64,000 bases of DNA from Cristatella mucedo (GCA_009760855.2 WPIO01000022.1:2235001-2299000), one strand, 5' to 3'; shown: positions 1 to 11,110, counted from the first letter of the stretch. Notes: generated from the letters alone by a model not told the origin. Numbers and translations: made by a program.

Positions 1-82
1 TCACTTTTCAGCAAAAGTAAAGCGCCTAGAAAGAGATTAAGTTATCTGAGGGCGCTTTATCAAGTGCATTATTATTATTATA
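1..82 (+). mobile_element. LINE A 3' tail, cut by window edge
   Basis: Contains the family's terminal signature (aaagcgcctagaaagagatt ... gggcgctttatcaagtg) followed by ATT repeats. Confidence 0.75.
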
Positions 83-239
83 TATCCTTATTCATAAAGA
101 GAGAAAGTCCGTCAGTCCGTCACGCGGCAAGATAGCGACCAGTACTTCCGGGAGTGATGTGTATTAGACGCGTTAGTTTATGTACAGTATCGTGTAGACT
201 CAGTGAAGCGAATCCACAAGCAGTGAGCTTTAGTATGTA

Positions 240-425
240 TTTTAGTACTATATACTTTTATTTATTTATTCATATACTTTTTAGAGCCCCCTGAGAAAAC
301 TTAATCTATTTAGGCGCTTCACAAGTTCCCATATGCCTCGGAGCTCAAGGCCACGAACTCGAACGTTAAATACATTCGCCTTGACCTTGCTCGACTCGAG
401 CAACTGAACCACTGATCAGTGAGCC
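240..425 (-). mobile_element. SINE S2 (tRNA-derived, LINE A-like tail)
   Basis: On the minus strand a diverged tRNA-like head (gttcgagttcgtggccttga around box B) leads to gcatatgggaacttgtgaag and then the shared tail. It ends in an AT-rich stretch at the low-coordinate side. Confidence 0.6.
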
Positions 426-1044
426 AAACCCTTTAAACTAGATTAACTATTATTATTAAAAGAAGATTAGCGAACTGGCGGACACACAAGCCAGTCGTAT
501 CTCTATTTGAATATAAATTTTAGAATCGAATATAGATTAAAGTAAAGTACTCGATTTTGATATAGGTTTTTTTTATTCCGGCAATAAAAAAAGACTGCAT
601 TGAGGTGGATCTTCGTTCTAGTAACTCTGATCCCTAATCTGGAGTGTCCGAAGTTCTCCTCTTTTTTCTCTGCTCTTATTTGAAAAGTCTGATGCATCAC
701 ACCGTCGGCAGAATCTCGTTTTCACCAGTTTGCAAGCCACGACCTTTGCCTTTGACAGAAAAACCGCTCCGAGAATTAAGTGAGACTAAGTTTAATTGTT
801 GCATTCTCCAATTTCTTTTGTTTAGTCCTTTGAAGCTTAGCAAGCATGTCCTCCTTTCCAGGTTTACTGCATTTCCACCCTAAAGTTTCAAGTGGATTCC
901 TGCCGCAGTTGCCTTCTTTTCAAGCTGGCTAACAGGAAATCCTCTGCCGCAGAGAAGAGCGATGGGAATGCATCGCCGATATGACCACGTGACGCTCGTG
1001 TCCGTTCCAAAGGTATTCCGCCCAATTGGTGGATAGGGCCAGGC

Positions 1045-1228
1045 TTTTGCATGCTGACCCTGTGCATGTCACCCTTAACCATGTTATTCATTTTGTTTGT
1101 TTTTTCAAGCATGATTTTACTTACCATTCAATTGCATTTCCCTTTGAAGCAAATGTAAAGCGCCTAGAAAGAGATTAAGTTCTCTGAGGGCGCTTTATCA
1201 AGTACTTTATTATTATTATTATTATAAT
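1045..1228 (+). mobile_element. LINE A 3' UTR and tail
   Basis: Matches the 3' UTR of the better-preserved copy at 59.8-60.3 kb (tgcatgctgaccctgtgcat, aaccatgttattcat, aagcatga) and ends with the signature tail and ATT repeats. Confidence 0.8.
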
Positions 1229-1347
1229 CACACACTCGCGAAGATCGCTCGTAGGCTGGACGAAGATTACGAGTCTGGCTGGGGACCGGACAACGTGGCG
1301 GCAACGCTACGCTCACAATAGTAGTTTCCTTTGCTAAGAAAAAATAT

Positions 1348-1507
1348 TAGCTGCTTTAACAGCCTCTTTTGTATGGAGGCAGAAGAGTCTTAACTGCCAC
1401 CACCACCGCTTGCGGTTGGCTAGAAAGGATCACCCTCTGCAGGATTCGAATCCACGACCTCGGTTGGGAAGAGCGAGCACTTTACCTCCCTGGCTATCTC
1501 GGTCCAA
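1348..1507 (-). mobile_element. SINE S1 (tRNA-derived)
   Basis: On the minus strand: box A-like gatagccagggaggtaaag, box B-like ggattcgaatcctgcag, and the body ending caaaagaggctgttaaagc. Same order as the other S1 copies. Confidence 0.7.
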
Positions 1508-2277
1508 CAACAGCTAATACTTCAAATATGAAAACTAAAAGAAATGACTAATTAGCACAGTTCATGGGCTATCGGTTGGAGTAAGTAATTTTATCTAACA
1601 ACTACAAAATTAGATAATGCTTAGAGCGTCGCAGCAATTGCCTAGTACCTCCCAAGTATGAAGGGCTTAATATTCCATCGTTTCAGATACACCTTGGTCC
1701 TCACACTGTCATGCTAGATATTTTGAGGAAATGGACAAAACCTCTGAGGATAACCGTAGGTCTTGACTACTAAAACTTGTTAGTCGTGGATCAACCGTAA
1801 CCTTTGGTGAATTCCGAAAACATCGTCCTTTAATCTATTATATTAAGAGAAAATAAACTAGGAAGTATCTACTTGATTTAGAGAATCAAAATTATATGTT
1901 ATAAAGGTTTTATTTCTGATATTCAAAGTGGGCTTCATCCTAATATATACAACTGTATGCACGTTAACCCAGCTAGGTCGTACGCTATTTCCTGCTCGAC
2001 ATTCCTTGCCCCAGTGATACTGGCCCCTAGCCACGTGACTCACACTGGGCTGTCGCGAGCACCAGAGGGACCGCAGTTTGATCAATCTCTTCCCCACGCA
2101 GCTGCATGCACCAAAAATAGCAGGGAAATAAGGCTCAAGCGATATCTAGCTACATCTTTCATCGCTTAGAGACGGCTGGAGAGCGATGCCTTGCTAGGCG
2201 TTCTTGCCCATAGAGGCTATTCCTTCTGCCGATTTTTATCATTCCCTTACAAGCCCTCTTTGCTTCTACTTCCACTC

Positions 2278-2447
2278 GGTGAGCCGTGATGGCACACTAG
2301 GTAAGGCGGTTTTTCACGACCTCGGTCCCTAAGTCGTGGGTTCAAATCCTGCAGTGAGCGATCCTTTATCGCCGCTGGAAGCGGTGGCGACAGCCATAAA
2401 GGCTCTTCTGTCGCTATACAAAAGTGGCCATTAAATCAGCTAGTATC
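2278..2447 (+). mobile_element. SINE S1 (tRNA-derived), near complete
   Basis: Starts gagccgtgatggcacactag (box A region) with box B at gtgggttcaaatcctgc. The body ggtggcgacagccataaagg and end ggccattaaatcagcta match other copies. Confidence 0.75.
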
Positions 2448-3604
2448 ATATCATATCACCATACTGAATCCAGTTGGATCTATTATAGAATGAATCAAAA
2501 GAAAATCACCTGCAAGTGTGCACTATGCTCACGCTTTTTTTCAAGCTAGTCGAACGCATCCCTGAAACTAATAGACAGTTGAGAGCATCACTGTGGCGTT
2601 GCCAGCAGAAGAAGCTAAACTAATAAGAGATTTCAGCTTCCAAAAACGTTTGACCTCGCAGGTTGTAATGTAGAGAGTAGACAGAAAAGCATACGTAATG
2701 CAAAGCACGACGGGAGGGCACTCCTCCACTTTGTGCAGCCAGTAGTCGCAGATGAGTAGCACTGGCGACGTCACCAATAGATCAGAGTAAAAATGGAAGC
2801 GGTCTGTTACTCGAACGGCTCCTGACAGGTCCTGAAATCGTGAAGGTCCTCATGCTACTTCACACATGCGTTTTCAGCAGCTTGGATTCCGCCATCGACC
2901 ATTTAGTATATGCTACGGACACGAGTTTATTTAGAGCTGTGGGAGCGATAAGGTGTGGGAACAATATCTCAGCTCGACTCTGTTACAAGCATTGTTGCTG
3001 ACCGAACAGACCCAGTGACATCACTATGCATGCATTAGGACGGAGCTGTGTGTTTAGGAAATTGTAGCCACACAAGCACAAGCTAGGGTTGTTAATTGAA
3101 GAGGATTGAAGCATCTAGTGCCAGCGATGCATAGGGTCAGTGTATGCTTGTCACGTGATGCACGATTGGCATTGCCTTACTGGAGTAACCTTCTCTATAA
3201 CTTCCATCCAGTCGTTACATGTTGTCTAGTAGTTAAAAAAACCGAATGAATTGCCATAGCACCCCTACCTGGAAAGGAAAACAGACTTATGCTAACTTGC
3301 TTTCTTCAAGTTCAAAGAAGACAGCCATAAAGAATTTCCTTTTGTGAAAGCTTGTTGGCTTTCTTGAAGGCTAGTCGGCGTTTCCCACCTACTCTTTATT
3401 TTACTGACTTCCCAGTGTGTTTGTCGGCAGCAGCAGAAGCTCAGTCAAGTAGCAGCACACTAGGGTCTTGTGGCAGATGCATGTCATGTCGGGCTGCCGC
3501 GAGTGTTTGCTGCAAAAATGCAATCACGCGAACTAAGATATTCGCTCGGTGAGCCAAGTTTGTAGCTCAGAATTGTACTGCTATACCATCCTTGCCCATA
3601 AAGA

Positions 3605-3768
3605 AATGTTAGCTGATTTGGCTGCCTCATTTGTTTAGTGGCTGAAGTGCCTAACGGCTGTCACCACCATTTGCAGGTGGAAATAAAACATCGTCTACGG
3701 AAGGATTCGAACCGACGATCTCGGTCGTGAAGAGCGAGTAACTTAACTCCTGGGCTATCACGGCCCAT
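3605..3768 (-). mobile_element. SINE S1 (tRNA-derived), near complete
   Basis: The minus strand reads gggccgtgatagcccaggag, then box B ggttcgaatcc (exact consensus), then the S1 body to caaatgaggcagccaaatca. Confidence 0.75.
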
Positions 3769-3784
3769 ACCTCTCTGGTTTCGC

Positions 3785-3905
3785 CCAGGAGTTACTGTGC
3801 TTGCCTTGGACGACCGAGGTCGTTGGTTTGAGCACTGCGGCATATGCGAAGCACATGGATTGAGATTCAGTTCTCTTAGGGCGCTATACAAATGAATACA
3901 TTTTT
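3785..3905 (+). mobile_element. SINE S2
   Basis: tRNA-like box B (gaggtcgttggtttgagcac), then gcatatgcgaagcacatgg and the shared tail (ttctcttagggcgctataca). It lies head to head with the S1 copy beside it. Confidence 0.65.
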
Positions 3906-4029
3906 ATTAAACGAATCAGCATGCTTTTTGAAGTGCTGATTTGAGACTTAACCTTTTACTTAACTTTTTTGAGTCCTAACCCTTTGGAATCTCGTCTTAA
4001 TCTTCTACAAATTTTTGCATAACGCAATA

Positions 4030-4035
4030 TTTATT
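4030..4035 (-). terminator. candidate polyadenylation signal AATAAA
   Basis: On the minus strand AATAAA occurs about 650 bases past the PHLDB1-like stop codon, a plausible 3' UTR length. Other AATAAA copies further on lie in SINE tails. No transcript evidence is visible. Confidence 0.3.
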
Positions 4036-4687
4036 ATAGTCGGTGGGCCGAGCTAATGACCGAGCTAATGAGCAGTTCGTGGGTTCCCACGAAGACTTCA
4101 TTGGGGGGGGGGGGTCGGTGGATTCTTTCACGACGCCAAACAACTAATGACAGACAACCAGTTTCTTGATTCCACTGCTTTTCGCATCCGTATATGGATC
4201 TCTGTCTCGCTAATTATTTTAAACTATTGAAGAGTGTGTGAGTCACGTAAGCAAGATTCTGAAGCGCACAATTGCTTGCTATTTATCCAGCACAAGAAAA
4301 GCTCGCGTCGAATTTGTGAACATCGGTGCAACGACTGCAGGCCGAGGGCTTCAAGGGGGGGGGCATGCGGTCAGCGAAGTCGGTGCGCCAAGGAGGCATA
4401 GTAGCCCCCAGCCACGGGGAGCTGCTCGTGGCAGAGTGGCCACCACTAGCTACCTGCCGAAAGGCCCTGCATTGTAGAGCCTCGGCAGATAAAAAAAAAA
4501 GACGGCCTTGGGCTGGCTGCGTCTCAGCTGCGCAGGCCTGGAAGCACCAGCATAGTCAATGTGTGACACTGCAGCGGCAGCATCGGCTCGTGCATCCGGC
4601 GCTAGCTTAGTTAGATGCTGCTACTGCGTGGTCACCAAGGTTGCAGCCACTGGCGATCTGGTTGGTGTACTCAGCACTCTGCAGCGT

Positions 4688-5125
4688 TCAGAATTCACGG
4701 TAGCCCTCGGCACCCGAGAAAATCACGTCTATCCAGATGCTCATCGTCTCCGGGGTTTTGGCGATCAGGTGGTAGGGCCTCTTGGCCGTCTTGACGCAGA
4801 ACAGCGGCTTGTGGTGAGGCGTCTTCACCGTCTTCAAGTGGTCGACGAAGACGTCCTCGATGGCATGAAAAGGTACGTACCCTCGCGGCTTGGCGTCGTG
4901 CTTGTCCGCGTAGTACACGAGCGCCTTCTGCTCTCTGCTGAAGACGAACCAGCGCTTGTTCCAGCTCTTCATCTTGTAGCCCACTTTCAGCAAGTAGCCG
5001 CGGCACGTTCGGTCGTCGATGATCACGTGACTGCACACAGTCACGTTGTGCCCGGCTGCCTCGACGTGAGTGCGCAGGTCGAGCCCAGCTGCCCTCGCCG
5101 GCAGGTAGCGAGTCAGAGGGCGGTC
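4688..5125 (-). CDS. PHLDB1: PHLDB1-like terminal exon: C-terminal PH domain
   Basis: A 438-bp last exon: 145 codons plus TGA, acceptor tgcgcaccgaacag, phase 0. It starts DRPLTRYLPARAAGLDLRTH and continues VEAAGHNVTVCSHVI. The PH domain follows, with CRGYLLKVGYK, KSWNKRWFVF (basic beta1-beta2 loop, the phosphoinositide-binding side), YYADKHDAKPRG, AIEDVFVDHL and FCVKT. It ends with the C-terminal helix ETMSIWIDVIFSGAEGYREF. Nearly every PHLDB1/2 landmark (RPLTRYLP, IxIWMDVIVTGAEGY) is present, so this exon gives the most certain identification in the window. A CAG/CTG run at about 5218-5241 lies in the preceding intron, not in the protein. Confidence 0.96.
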   Translation of the reverse strand, partial: DRPLTRYLPARAAGLDLRTHVEAAGHNVTVCSHVIIDDRTCRGYLLKVGYKMKSWNKRWFVFSREQKALVYYADKHDAKPRGYVPFHAIEDVFVDHLKTVKTPHHKPLFCVKTAKRPYHLIAKTPETMSIWIDVIFSGAEGYREF

Positions 5126-5321
5126 CTGTTCGGTGCGCAGAAAGAAAGACGTGAGCCACGCAAAGTGGAGCTGAGGCACGTGCGCGAACGGCACGACCTC
5201 GGCCCCGCGGCCAGGCAGCAGCTGCTGCTGCTGCTGCTGCGCAGCACACGGCGACACAGGCGCCGATCAAGAGCAGACGGACATTGCGCGTGTCGCCGCC
5301 GCCATGCACGTGACCGCACAC

Positions 5322-5495
5322 CTGCGGCCCCGAGGCGACGTTCTTCTCTCGCAGTCGAACGTCGTCGCCGTTGGCCGACGAGCTGTCCAGGCTCGAGAGG
5401 TCCAGCTGGCCGTGGTCACGTGACGGCGATCCTTCAGACTCGGACGCGAAGGTGACGTCTATCTGGCTCGGGAACGAGCTGCCGCCGTCGGCATT
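5322..5495 (-). CDS. PHLDB1: PHLDB1-like exon: acidic Ser-rich linker leading to PH domain
   Basis: A 174-bp (58-codon), phase 0-0 exon with acceptor cgcactttcag and donor CCGCAG|gtgtgc. It reads NADGGSSFPSQIDVTFASES, then SRDHGQLDLSSLDSSSANGD, and ends RLREKNVASGPQ. The end fits the family's MREKQF-SQ just before ARPLTRYLP in the PH exon. There is no ATG in it, which makes it easy to overlook. Confidence 0.82.
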
Positions 5496-6784
5496 CTGAA
5501 AGTGCGGGCGGCAGCGTCAGCAATGGCGGCAGGAGGGCGACAGCAGTGTCGGCAGCGGCGGCGCCTGCAAGAAGGCGGCCAGCGGCGGCGGCGACGGTAA
5601 GGTCGCAGCAGCCTAAGCTGGTCAGTATTGAGCTGCAGCTAGAAAGAACAGAGGATATGAAGTCCTATCGGACGTATCGACCCTTTGAAAGAGCCTTTGA
5701 CAGACTGTCTATGGGTGTCACGCCCTAGAATGACAATGGAGATGAGTATATGTGATGCAATGCAATGTAAACGCATCTTTGCCTAACTTTTTAATGGCAA
5801 CCTAGGCCCGGGCTTCTCTTTCTCACCCCTACCGTCTGGCGCGGGTAGTTGGCTAGAAACAGTTTTGTGTGCATGGTTCGTGACAGCACACACCCACCAG
5901 CAGCAGCAGACGAACCCAAATCCAACGGAATGCTATTTGTGGCCTACATTGGCCTGGCCGAGGGGGGGGGGCAGAGAAAACCTTCTCGGTTTAGCCATTG
6001 TTAATTTACCGCCTGCGAAGCAATGCTAAAAGGGTCGCATTCTGTGCATGTATTGGTTCACTGATACAAGTCAATTGCAGCCAAGGCAACTTTCAAATTC
6101 AACTTAATGCTAGTCGTGCAAGCGATGGAGGTGGAGCAGATGCTTGCCTACGCATCTCACTGGTTCTAGCCTCTCTGCAGCAGGGTTAAATGGATGGCCG
6201 GCACCCGAGATGCGTGCACGTATCTTTGCACCCGCCGACGCCTTTTCGGCGGCCACTGTTTAACGCTTTAGTCACGAATTCACATTCTGCAACAGCAGCT
6301 CCCACGGGTTTGGCTGTGCATTTAGCCCAGCTGTGCAGCTTCCCACAAAGGGCGATGCCACAGGGCAGTGTGCGTACTGCTCCTGACGGAGGCTAAGAAT
6401 GATTGCGCTTATCTCCTCGTTTCGTTCGTTGGGATATCGAGCACGCGGGCAAATACCGAAGTGGGAAGGCAAGCAGAGACGAATGAACTCGAGAAGAGCT
6501 CATTGCTGATAAATCACTTGGCGCTTGAGAGCTATAGAGATACGTTTTGTGGTTCAGAAGTCAAACCTGGTAGGCAGATGCTGATTGGCAAATCGCATTC
6601 GAAAGAGATGCAAAACCAGGCGTTAGGCACGAGATTGGAACACGCGCGATCGATCTGCAACGGAACGCCTATTAGCCTCATTTCGGCCTCCCACCGAGGT
6701 CACACACGTCCGTCAATAGCCTCTTTGTAAAAGCTAGGCTACAATAGCATGCAGATAAGCCGCACTAGAAGTGCTCGTGAAGTG

Positions 6785-6880
6785 CAACTGCCAAGTGCCG
6801 GCTGCTTCCCAAAGAGATTTAGTTCTCTCGAGGAGCCATACAATGCTGCATTATCATCGTGGCTATTTTTTGGAGGATTA
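6785..6880 (+). mobile_element. degenerate LINE A tail
   Basis: aagagatttagttctctcga and gagccatacaatgctgcatt, followed by ATT-type repeats, resemble the LINE A end but are diverged. Confidence 0.4.
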
Positions 6881-7231
6881 CTATTATTATTATTTGGAGG
6901 ATTTATTATTTTAGAGGACCATTATGTCTAGGTTTTTTGTATCCCTAAAGAGGTTCTGCAGCTTAGTCGGGAACTCGTCGGTCTAGAAATCTCTCCATAA
7001 ACAGCACCCGCTGGCACAGGGCCTGAGCCACTTCCGATGCAGCAGCCAGCGGACGCAGGTTGCGCAGCCCATCCCCCGGAGGCATCGCCCTCAGAGGCTG
7101 GCTCGAGCGCCGGAGCTCGGAAGCGAACCGATCCCAGAACGGACCGGCCGATCTGGCGGGCAGCGTCCCTTCGACAGTCCGGCTCTGCCTGCTCTGCCAT
7201 GCGCGCGCGTCGGCACGCGCGAACCGCCCAC

Positions 7232-7310
7232 CTCGACGTGTGCTCGGGCCTGCGCGAGCAGCCGCTGAAGCTCGCTTCGCCGATCGCTGATGTCGTCGCT
7301 GCCGCTGAAG
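7232..7310 (-). CDS. PHLDB1: PHLDB1-like small exon: short helix before PH domain
   Basis: A 79-bp exon with acceptor tgcgttgcag and donor GTCGAG|gtgggc. It enters in phase 2, so the junction codon is AGC, and leaves in phase 0. It encodes FSGSDDISDRRSELQRLLAQ then ARAHVE. This resembles the family's IEEMEKMLKEAHAEKNRLME helix in position and pattern (acidic start, LxxLLxxAxAH). The long Arg-rich helix that follows in vertebrates was not found, so either it is lost here or a short exon has been missed. Confidence 0.7.
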
Positions 7311-8201
7311 CTGCAACGCAGGTAGCCACCGATAGTCGCGATGCAGAAGTGGCAGCTCGAGCACGGCAGCAGAGCAGAGCAGAGCGCTCCGAAGGAGCGC
7401 AGCCGCAAAATAGCCGATAGGGTCACCGTGGAAAGGTGGAAGGTGAGCGAGCGAGCACACAAGCAAGCAAAGACCACTGCCTACGACGGCCACGTCCGGT
7501 CACGTGTTGCACACGGCACCCAATCTGCACGGCCATCTTCCTCCTCTTCACACCTCCTCGTAGCCAGTTGTATCTTTTTGTAGCAGCAGACGTCGAGAGA
7601 CAAGAAGTCAGCGGTCCATCGAGCAATCAGCCCAGGCACAGACAGTTTTGGGCAAAGGTGACGTGGGAAATAATAAAGGTGAGAGCCAGATCTTGAGGTG
7701 GGCGCACAGCGAGGCAAGCAGGACTTAGATTGTTCGTTCATTCACCTCAAAGAGACTCCAGCGACGTCTTATGCACAACGCGCTGCAGCCTGTGGGCTTC
7801 AGGCCCGCTTCTGTTTGCCTGAAGCTCGGCAGAGCAGAGCGGTGCAGAGCAGAGGCCGAGCCCGAGCTGAAGCCTCGTGGGAGCAGAGGAACGAGCAAGC
7901 GACAATGGCGCCAACTCGCTCGATAGGAAGTAGGTGCTTGTCGGGAGAGGCTAGTGGGGAGTTGAAACCTGACTGTCCAGGTGCTTGGCACACTAAACTG
8001 GCCGTCGGCACTGACGCAGCAAGCATAGATAGCCAGACGGCTGCCTGCTTCGTCATGGCTTGGAGGACAGGCAGCCGAGCACTGCACACTCCCGAGAGCG
8101 GCTCGCTCAGCGCTGGATCGCACCAAGGGAGCCCGGGGGGGGGGGGGCCCCGCGGCCCCCTAGAAGGCCGCCGCCCAAGGCGGTGGCGAGCCGCCGCTCA
8201 C

Positions 8202-8493
8202 CTCGTCTTGTCGGCCTCCGACAGACTCGTCTTGTCGGCCTCCGCCTCGGCGCTCTTGACGCTCGACCCCTCCGAATCGGTGCGGCCGCTGCGGCCTGCA
8301 CTCGTGCGCTGCTGCTGCCGCTGCTGCTCCTCCTTCTGCTCCTGCGGCTCGCGCTCCTTCGCCGAGGCAGACGGTGCAGGCGGCTGCGGCGGTGCGGCCT
8401 TGCTCGGCGGCGGAGCCCTCGAGCTGGGCGCTTCGCTGACGGCCATCCTCACGTCATCCAGCTTGTGCCGAGCGTAGGTGAACGCACTGTCGT
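8202..8493 (-). CDS. PHLDB1: PHLDB1-like exon: Pro/Gln/Ser-rich linker
   Basis: The donor GACGAG|gtgagc (phase 2) is good. The acceptor is provisional at gtctctttcaag, giving phase 1. The encoded peptide starts DDSAFTYARHKLDDVRMAVS, then PPPSKAAPPQPPAPS and a Lys/Glu/Gln stretch (KEREPQEQKEEQQRQQQR). It ends SVKSAEAEADKTSLSEADKT. A direct duplication of about 19 bases straddles the splice donor. No strong family match is visible; placement in the gene rests on phase and on the matching next exon. Confidence 0.62.
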
Positions 8494-9952
8494 CTTGAAA
8501 GAGACGATAAGGCATGATGAGGAACGACGGTGTGTCGGCAGCTTGCAGCGCAACGGTTCGGCAGCACTCGAATAGCAAGAGAAGACCAGTGCAAGAACAT
8601 GAACCTATACTCTTCACTCGACTAGCGTTCATCAAACCAGAGGCACGCATTTCGAGTTCATTGAGAAATTGTGCACGCGAGCTGCTTTACAACATGCTGC
8701 TATCAAGCGCTCCATGGAGGCAAAAATGCGCATTGTGGAGTGTTGCTTATGCAGCAACGCTGATGCTGCCGACTCCACTATTCTTCTAGTGCTCCACTGC
8801 TCCTTTCTCCACTAATTCGTCCGCTACTTCATTGACCCTCCTTCTAACCTTTCTTCCATTATTTATGCTTTTTTCTAGTCCGGTTGTTTGCATGACGACG
8901 AAGGCTGGCTACTACAGTGGTGCGCTGAAAGCCAAAGGTACTCGCTTAAGCGAGTTCCAGAAAGCTCTCCAGCAAAACGACCGCTCCGTCCACGTGGCAA
9001 GGGCAGAGTTACTCGTGCCTATCAATCGGCATTCCCGGGTTTACGAGAGTACCCTGTCACCGGGCTGCTTAGGGCATGCCTGCACTGCACGAGCCCACTG
9101 GAAATCCAGCTGCTCACACGTGGACGAACAGCAGTGCAATGCGACCGATGATCTCGGACCGAGAAAACACCCACACAGCCGACTGATCCGAGATGCTAAC
9201 CTGCTGCTGCTTTCGACAATATAACGGCTGAGACAGGATTCGTCGACAGAGGGATTGATCGACCAACACATTCGGCAGTCAGAGCAGAGCACATGCAGCA
9301 CTTGCAGTAGGCTTGGCTACTAAGTTCACAGAGCGTGCGTTCAATTCCCACTGACATCATTGCAAACCTTTCTCTCTTATTAAGCATATAAACGATGGCC
9401 CACTGGGATGCAAGAAGGGTTCGTGCTCTACAAATTCCAGAGCTGGCGCTTTTACAAAAGAAATCTCTATTGTGCCGTGCTCTTATGGGGCTGGCAGCTT
9501 ACTGCTCACGTCCACGGTAAGGAGGAAAGGCATGTCCTGTATGTACTGCTGTAATGAGGACAGCAAGATCAGGAGGAGGACGAGACCTTAACCTGCCCTG
9601 TAGTGTTGTCGCCACCCTCCCCCAGACCGTCATTAGCCAGGGTCTGGCGGCAGCCTTTGTTCGGTGCCCAGTAGCCCAGTACCCAGCAGACAAGCATCCC
9701 CTTCGCTCGAGCTGTTGCGGCCAGGCCGAGAGCTCCCACGCCAAACCACGACGGTGCCAAAAGAGTGAACACGAGACACCGTAATGCCACTGCTCCCACG
9801 AGCAGAGCTCACCTGCTTTAAGACGCAGCATCAGCATATGGTTGCTGGACTCGGAGGGACTCGACCAGGTCTGCAACACAGCAAAAAGATGCAACGAGCC
9901 GGTGACATTACCAAGCCGGCCGACACAAGCAAACAGCAGCGTGGCATCATTT

Positions 9953-9955
<3 letters not shown>

Positions 9956-10000
<45 letters not shown>
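9956..10000. repeat. (GA)n microsatellite
   Basis: 45 bases of uninterrupted AG in an intron of the PHLDB1-like gene. Confidence 0.95.
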
Positions 10001-10004
<4 letters not shown>

Positions 10005-10244
10005 GGGAAGGTAGGAGCGTAGCAGCAGCGGCGGCAGCAGAGCAGCTCTAGGGATGCCACCCGTATCGGTAGCGCTGGCGATAGCGGAGCGCTGAACATC
10101 CCCACGGACGGGGAAGGTCGGCTGGTAGGGGAGGGGACAGGTGAGGAGGACATGCCGGTGAGAAACTGCCGGAGAAAGGGGCAGAGGCGCAGCCCAGGGC
10201 GCTTCGCACCAGATCGTCCTCGAGGGCCACGGTCGTGGCGACAC

Positions 10245-10536
10245 TGGAAGCGTCTTTGCCGCCGGCACGTGATGCTAGCCCCACATCGAGCTCACGCATC
10301 ATCCTGTCGGCAGCGAGCAGGCGCTCCTTGTGCACCCGGAAGTCGGCGATCAGCGCCAGCCGTCGATGCTCGGCCGCCTCGGCGTCGGCTTTGGCTTGCT
10401 GCAGAAGCTCCCTCTGGCGGCGTATGCGAGCGTTAAGCTTCTCCTCGGCGGCGACGATGCTCTCCTGCATCAACCGGTGCTGGCGGCTCAGCTCACGCTG
10501 GGCGTCCTCCTTTTCGTCCTCGAATTTCGTCTCGAC
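10245..10536 (-). CDS. PHLDB1: PHLDB1-like exon: coiled coil after FEDLEFQQLE
   Basis: The exon starts after acceptor ttctcgccag in phase 0 with VETKFEDEKEDAQRELSRQ, which follows directly on FEDLEFQQLE as in vertebrate proteins (ERESRVEEERELAGQ). It continues as a long charged helix (AAEEKLNARIRRQRELLQQA, ADRMMRELDVGL). The 3' end is provisional. Donor TTCCA|gtgtcg gives phase 1 and matches the next exon's favoured acceptor. Another GT a few codons on (GATCTG|gtgcga, phase 0) is possible with a different acceptor. The helix itself is not in doubt. Confidence 0.82.
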
Positions 10537-10691
10537 CTGGCGAGAACGAGGTGAAGGCAATGCACGCCGGACATGCGAATAATCGAGAAATGGCGCGGAT
10601 GAGAGTCGACGCGGCGGCGTGCCACCTCGGTCACTCTACAAAGCGACTCTCTGCTCGGTGGGAGCAACGAGCAGGCGTTTGCAGGCATGCA

Positions 10692-10740
10692 CGGACACGT
10701 GCTCGCACGTACGTGTCCGCCTAGCCACGTGACTAGGCGG
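10692..10740. other. two adjacent palindromes containing ACGT/CACGTG
   Basis: Arms CGGACACGT (10692-10700) and ACGTGTCCG (10711-10719), then CCGCCTAG (10717-10724) and CTAGGCGG (10733-10740) around CACGTG. They lie in an intron between coiled-coil exons. They could bind bHLH/bZIP factors; that is inference only. Confidence 0.6.
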
Positions 10741-10769
10741 AGCCAAGAGGACTCCGTGCAGACCACACT

Positions 10770-11065
10770 TCAGTTTGTGAGTTCCGAAAGCCTACAACTC
10801 ACTACCGACTGACGTCACGATAGCCCCTGACTCGACTATGTTTAAAAAGAAGCAAAACACCAACCTGTTCCTCACAGTATTTGCTGGGTCTGTGTGAATT
10901 ATTCTCTGTGTGCCTATTCGTGCCGACACTGTGAATGCTATAAATAATAATGGACTGCTTCCATTGCATCACGTGTAAAGCGCACACAAAGATTTAGGTC
11001 TCTTAGAGTGCCATATAATGCCTTATCGTTATTAAAATTATTATTATCGCTATTTTTGTATTCTT
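10770..11065 (+). mobile_element. LINE A 3' end (ORF end and 3' UTR)
   Basis: gaaagcctacaactcactac through tttaaaaagaagcaaaacac corresponds to the family's PKAWNSLP...FKKKL coding end. It is followed by the 3' UTR (gcctattcgtgccgacactg) and a diverged tail with ATT repeats. It lies inside an intron of the PHLDB1-like gene, opposite strand. Confidence 0.7.
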
Positions 11066-11075
11066 ATTATTATAT

Positions 11076-11078
<3 letters not shown>

Positions 11079-11108
<30 letters not shown>
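11079..11108. repeat. (GA)n microsatellite
   Basis: 30 bases of AG directly after a LINE A tail. Confidence 0.95.

Positions 11109-11110
<2 letters not shown>

Noticed and set aside
5126-5321. Poly-Gln/poly-Ala open frames upstream of the PH exon
   Set aside because: They come from a CAG/CTG run inside the 196-bp intron between two well-supported exons.
4559-5455. Plus-strand 298-codon frame
   Set aside because: It is the antisense shadow of the PH-domain and linker exons.
6963-7190. Minus-strand open frame ending EVAQALCQRVLFMERFLDRRVPD, possible alternative last exon
   Set aside because: Codon use looks natural, but there is no convincing acceptor, no family match and no phase-compatible link to the exon at 7.3 kb.
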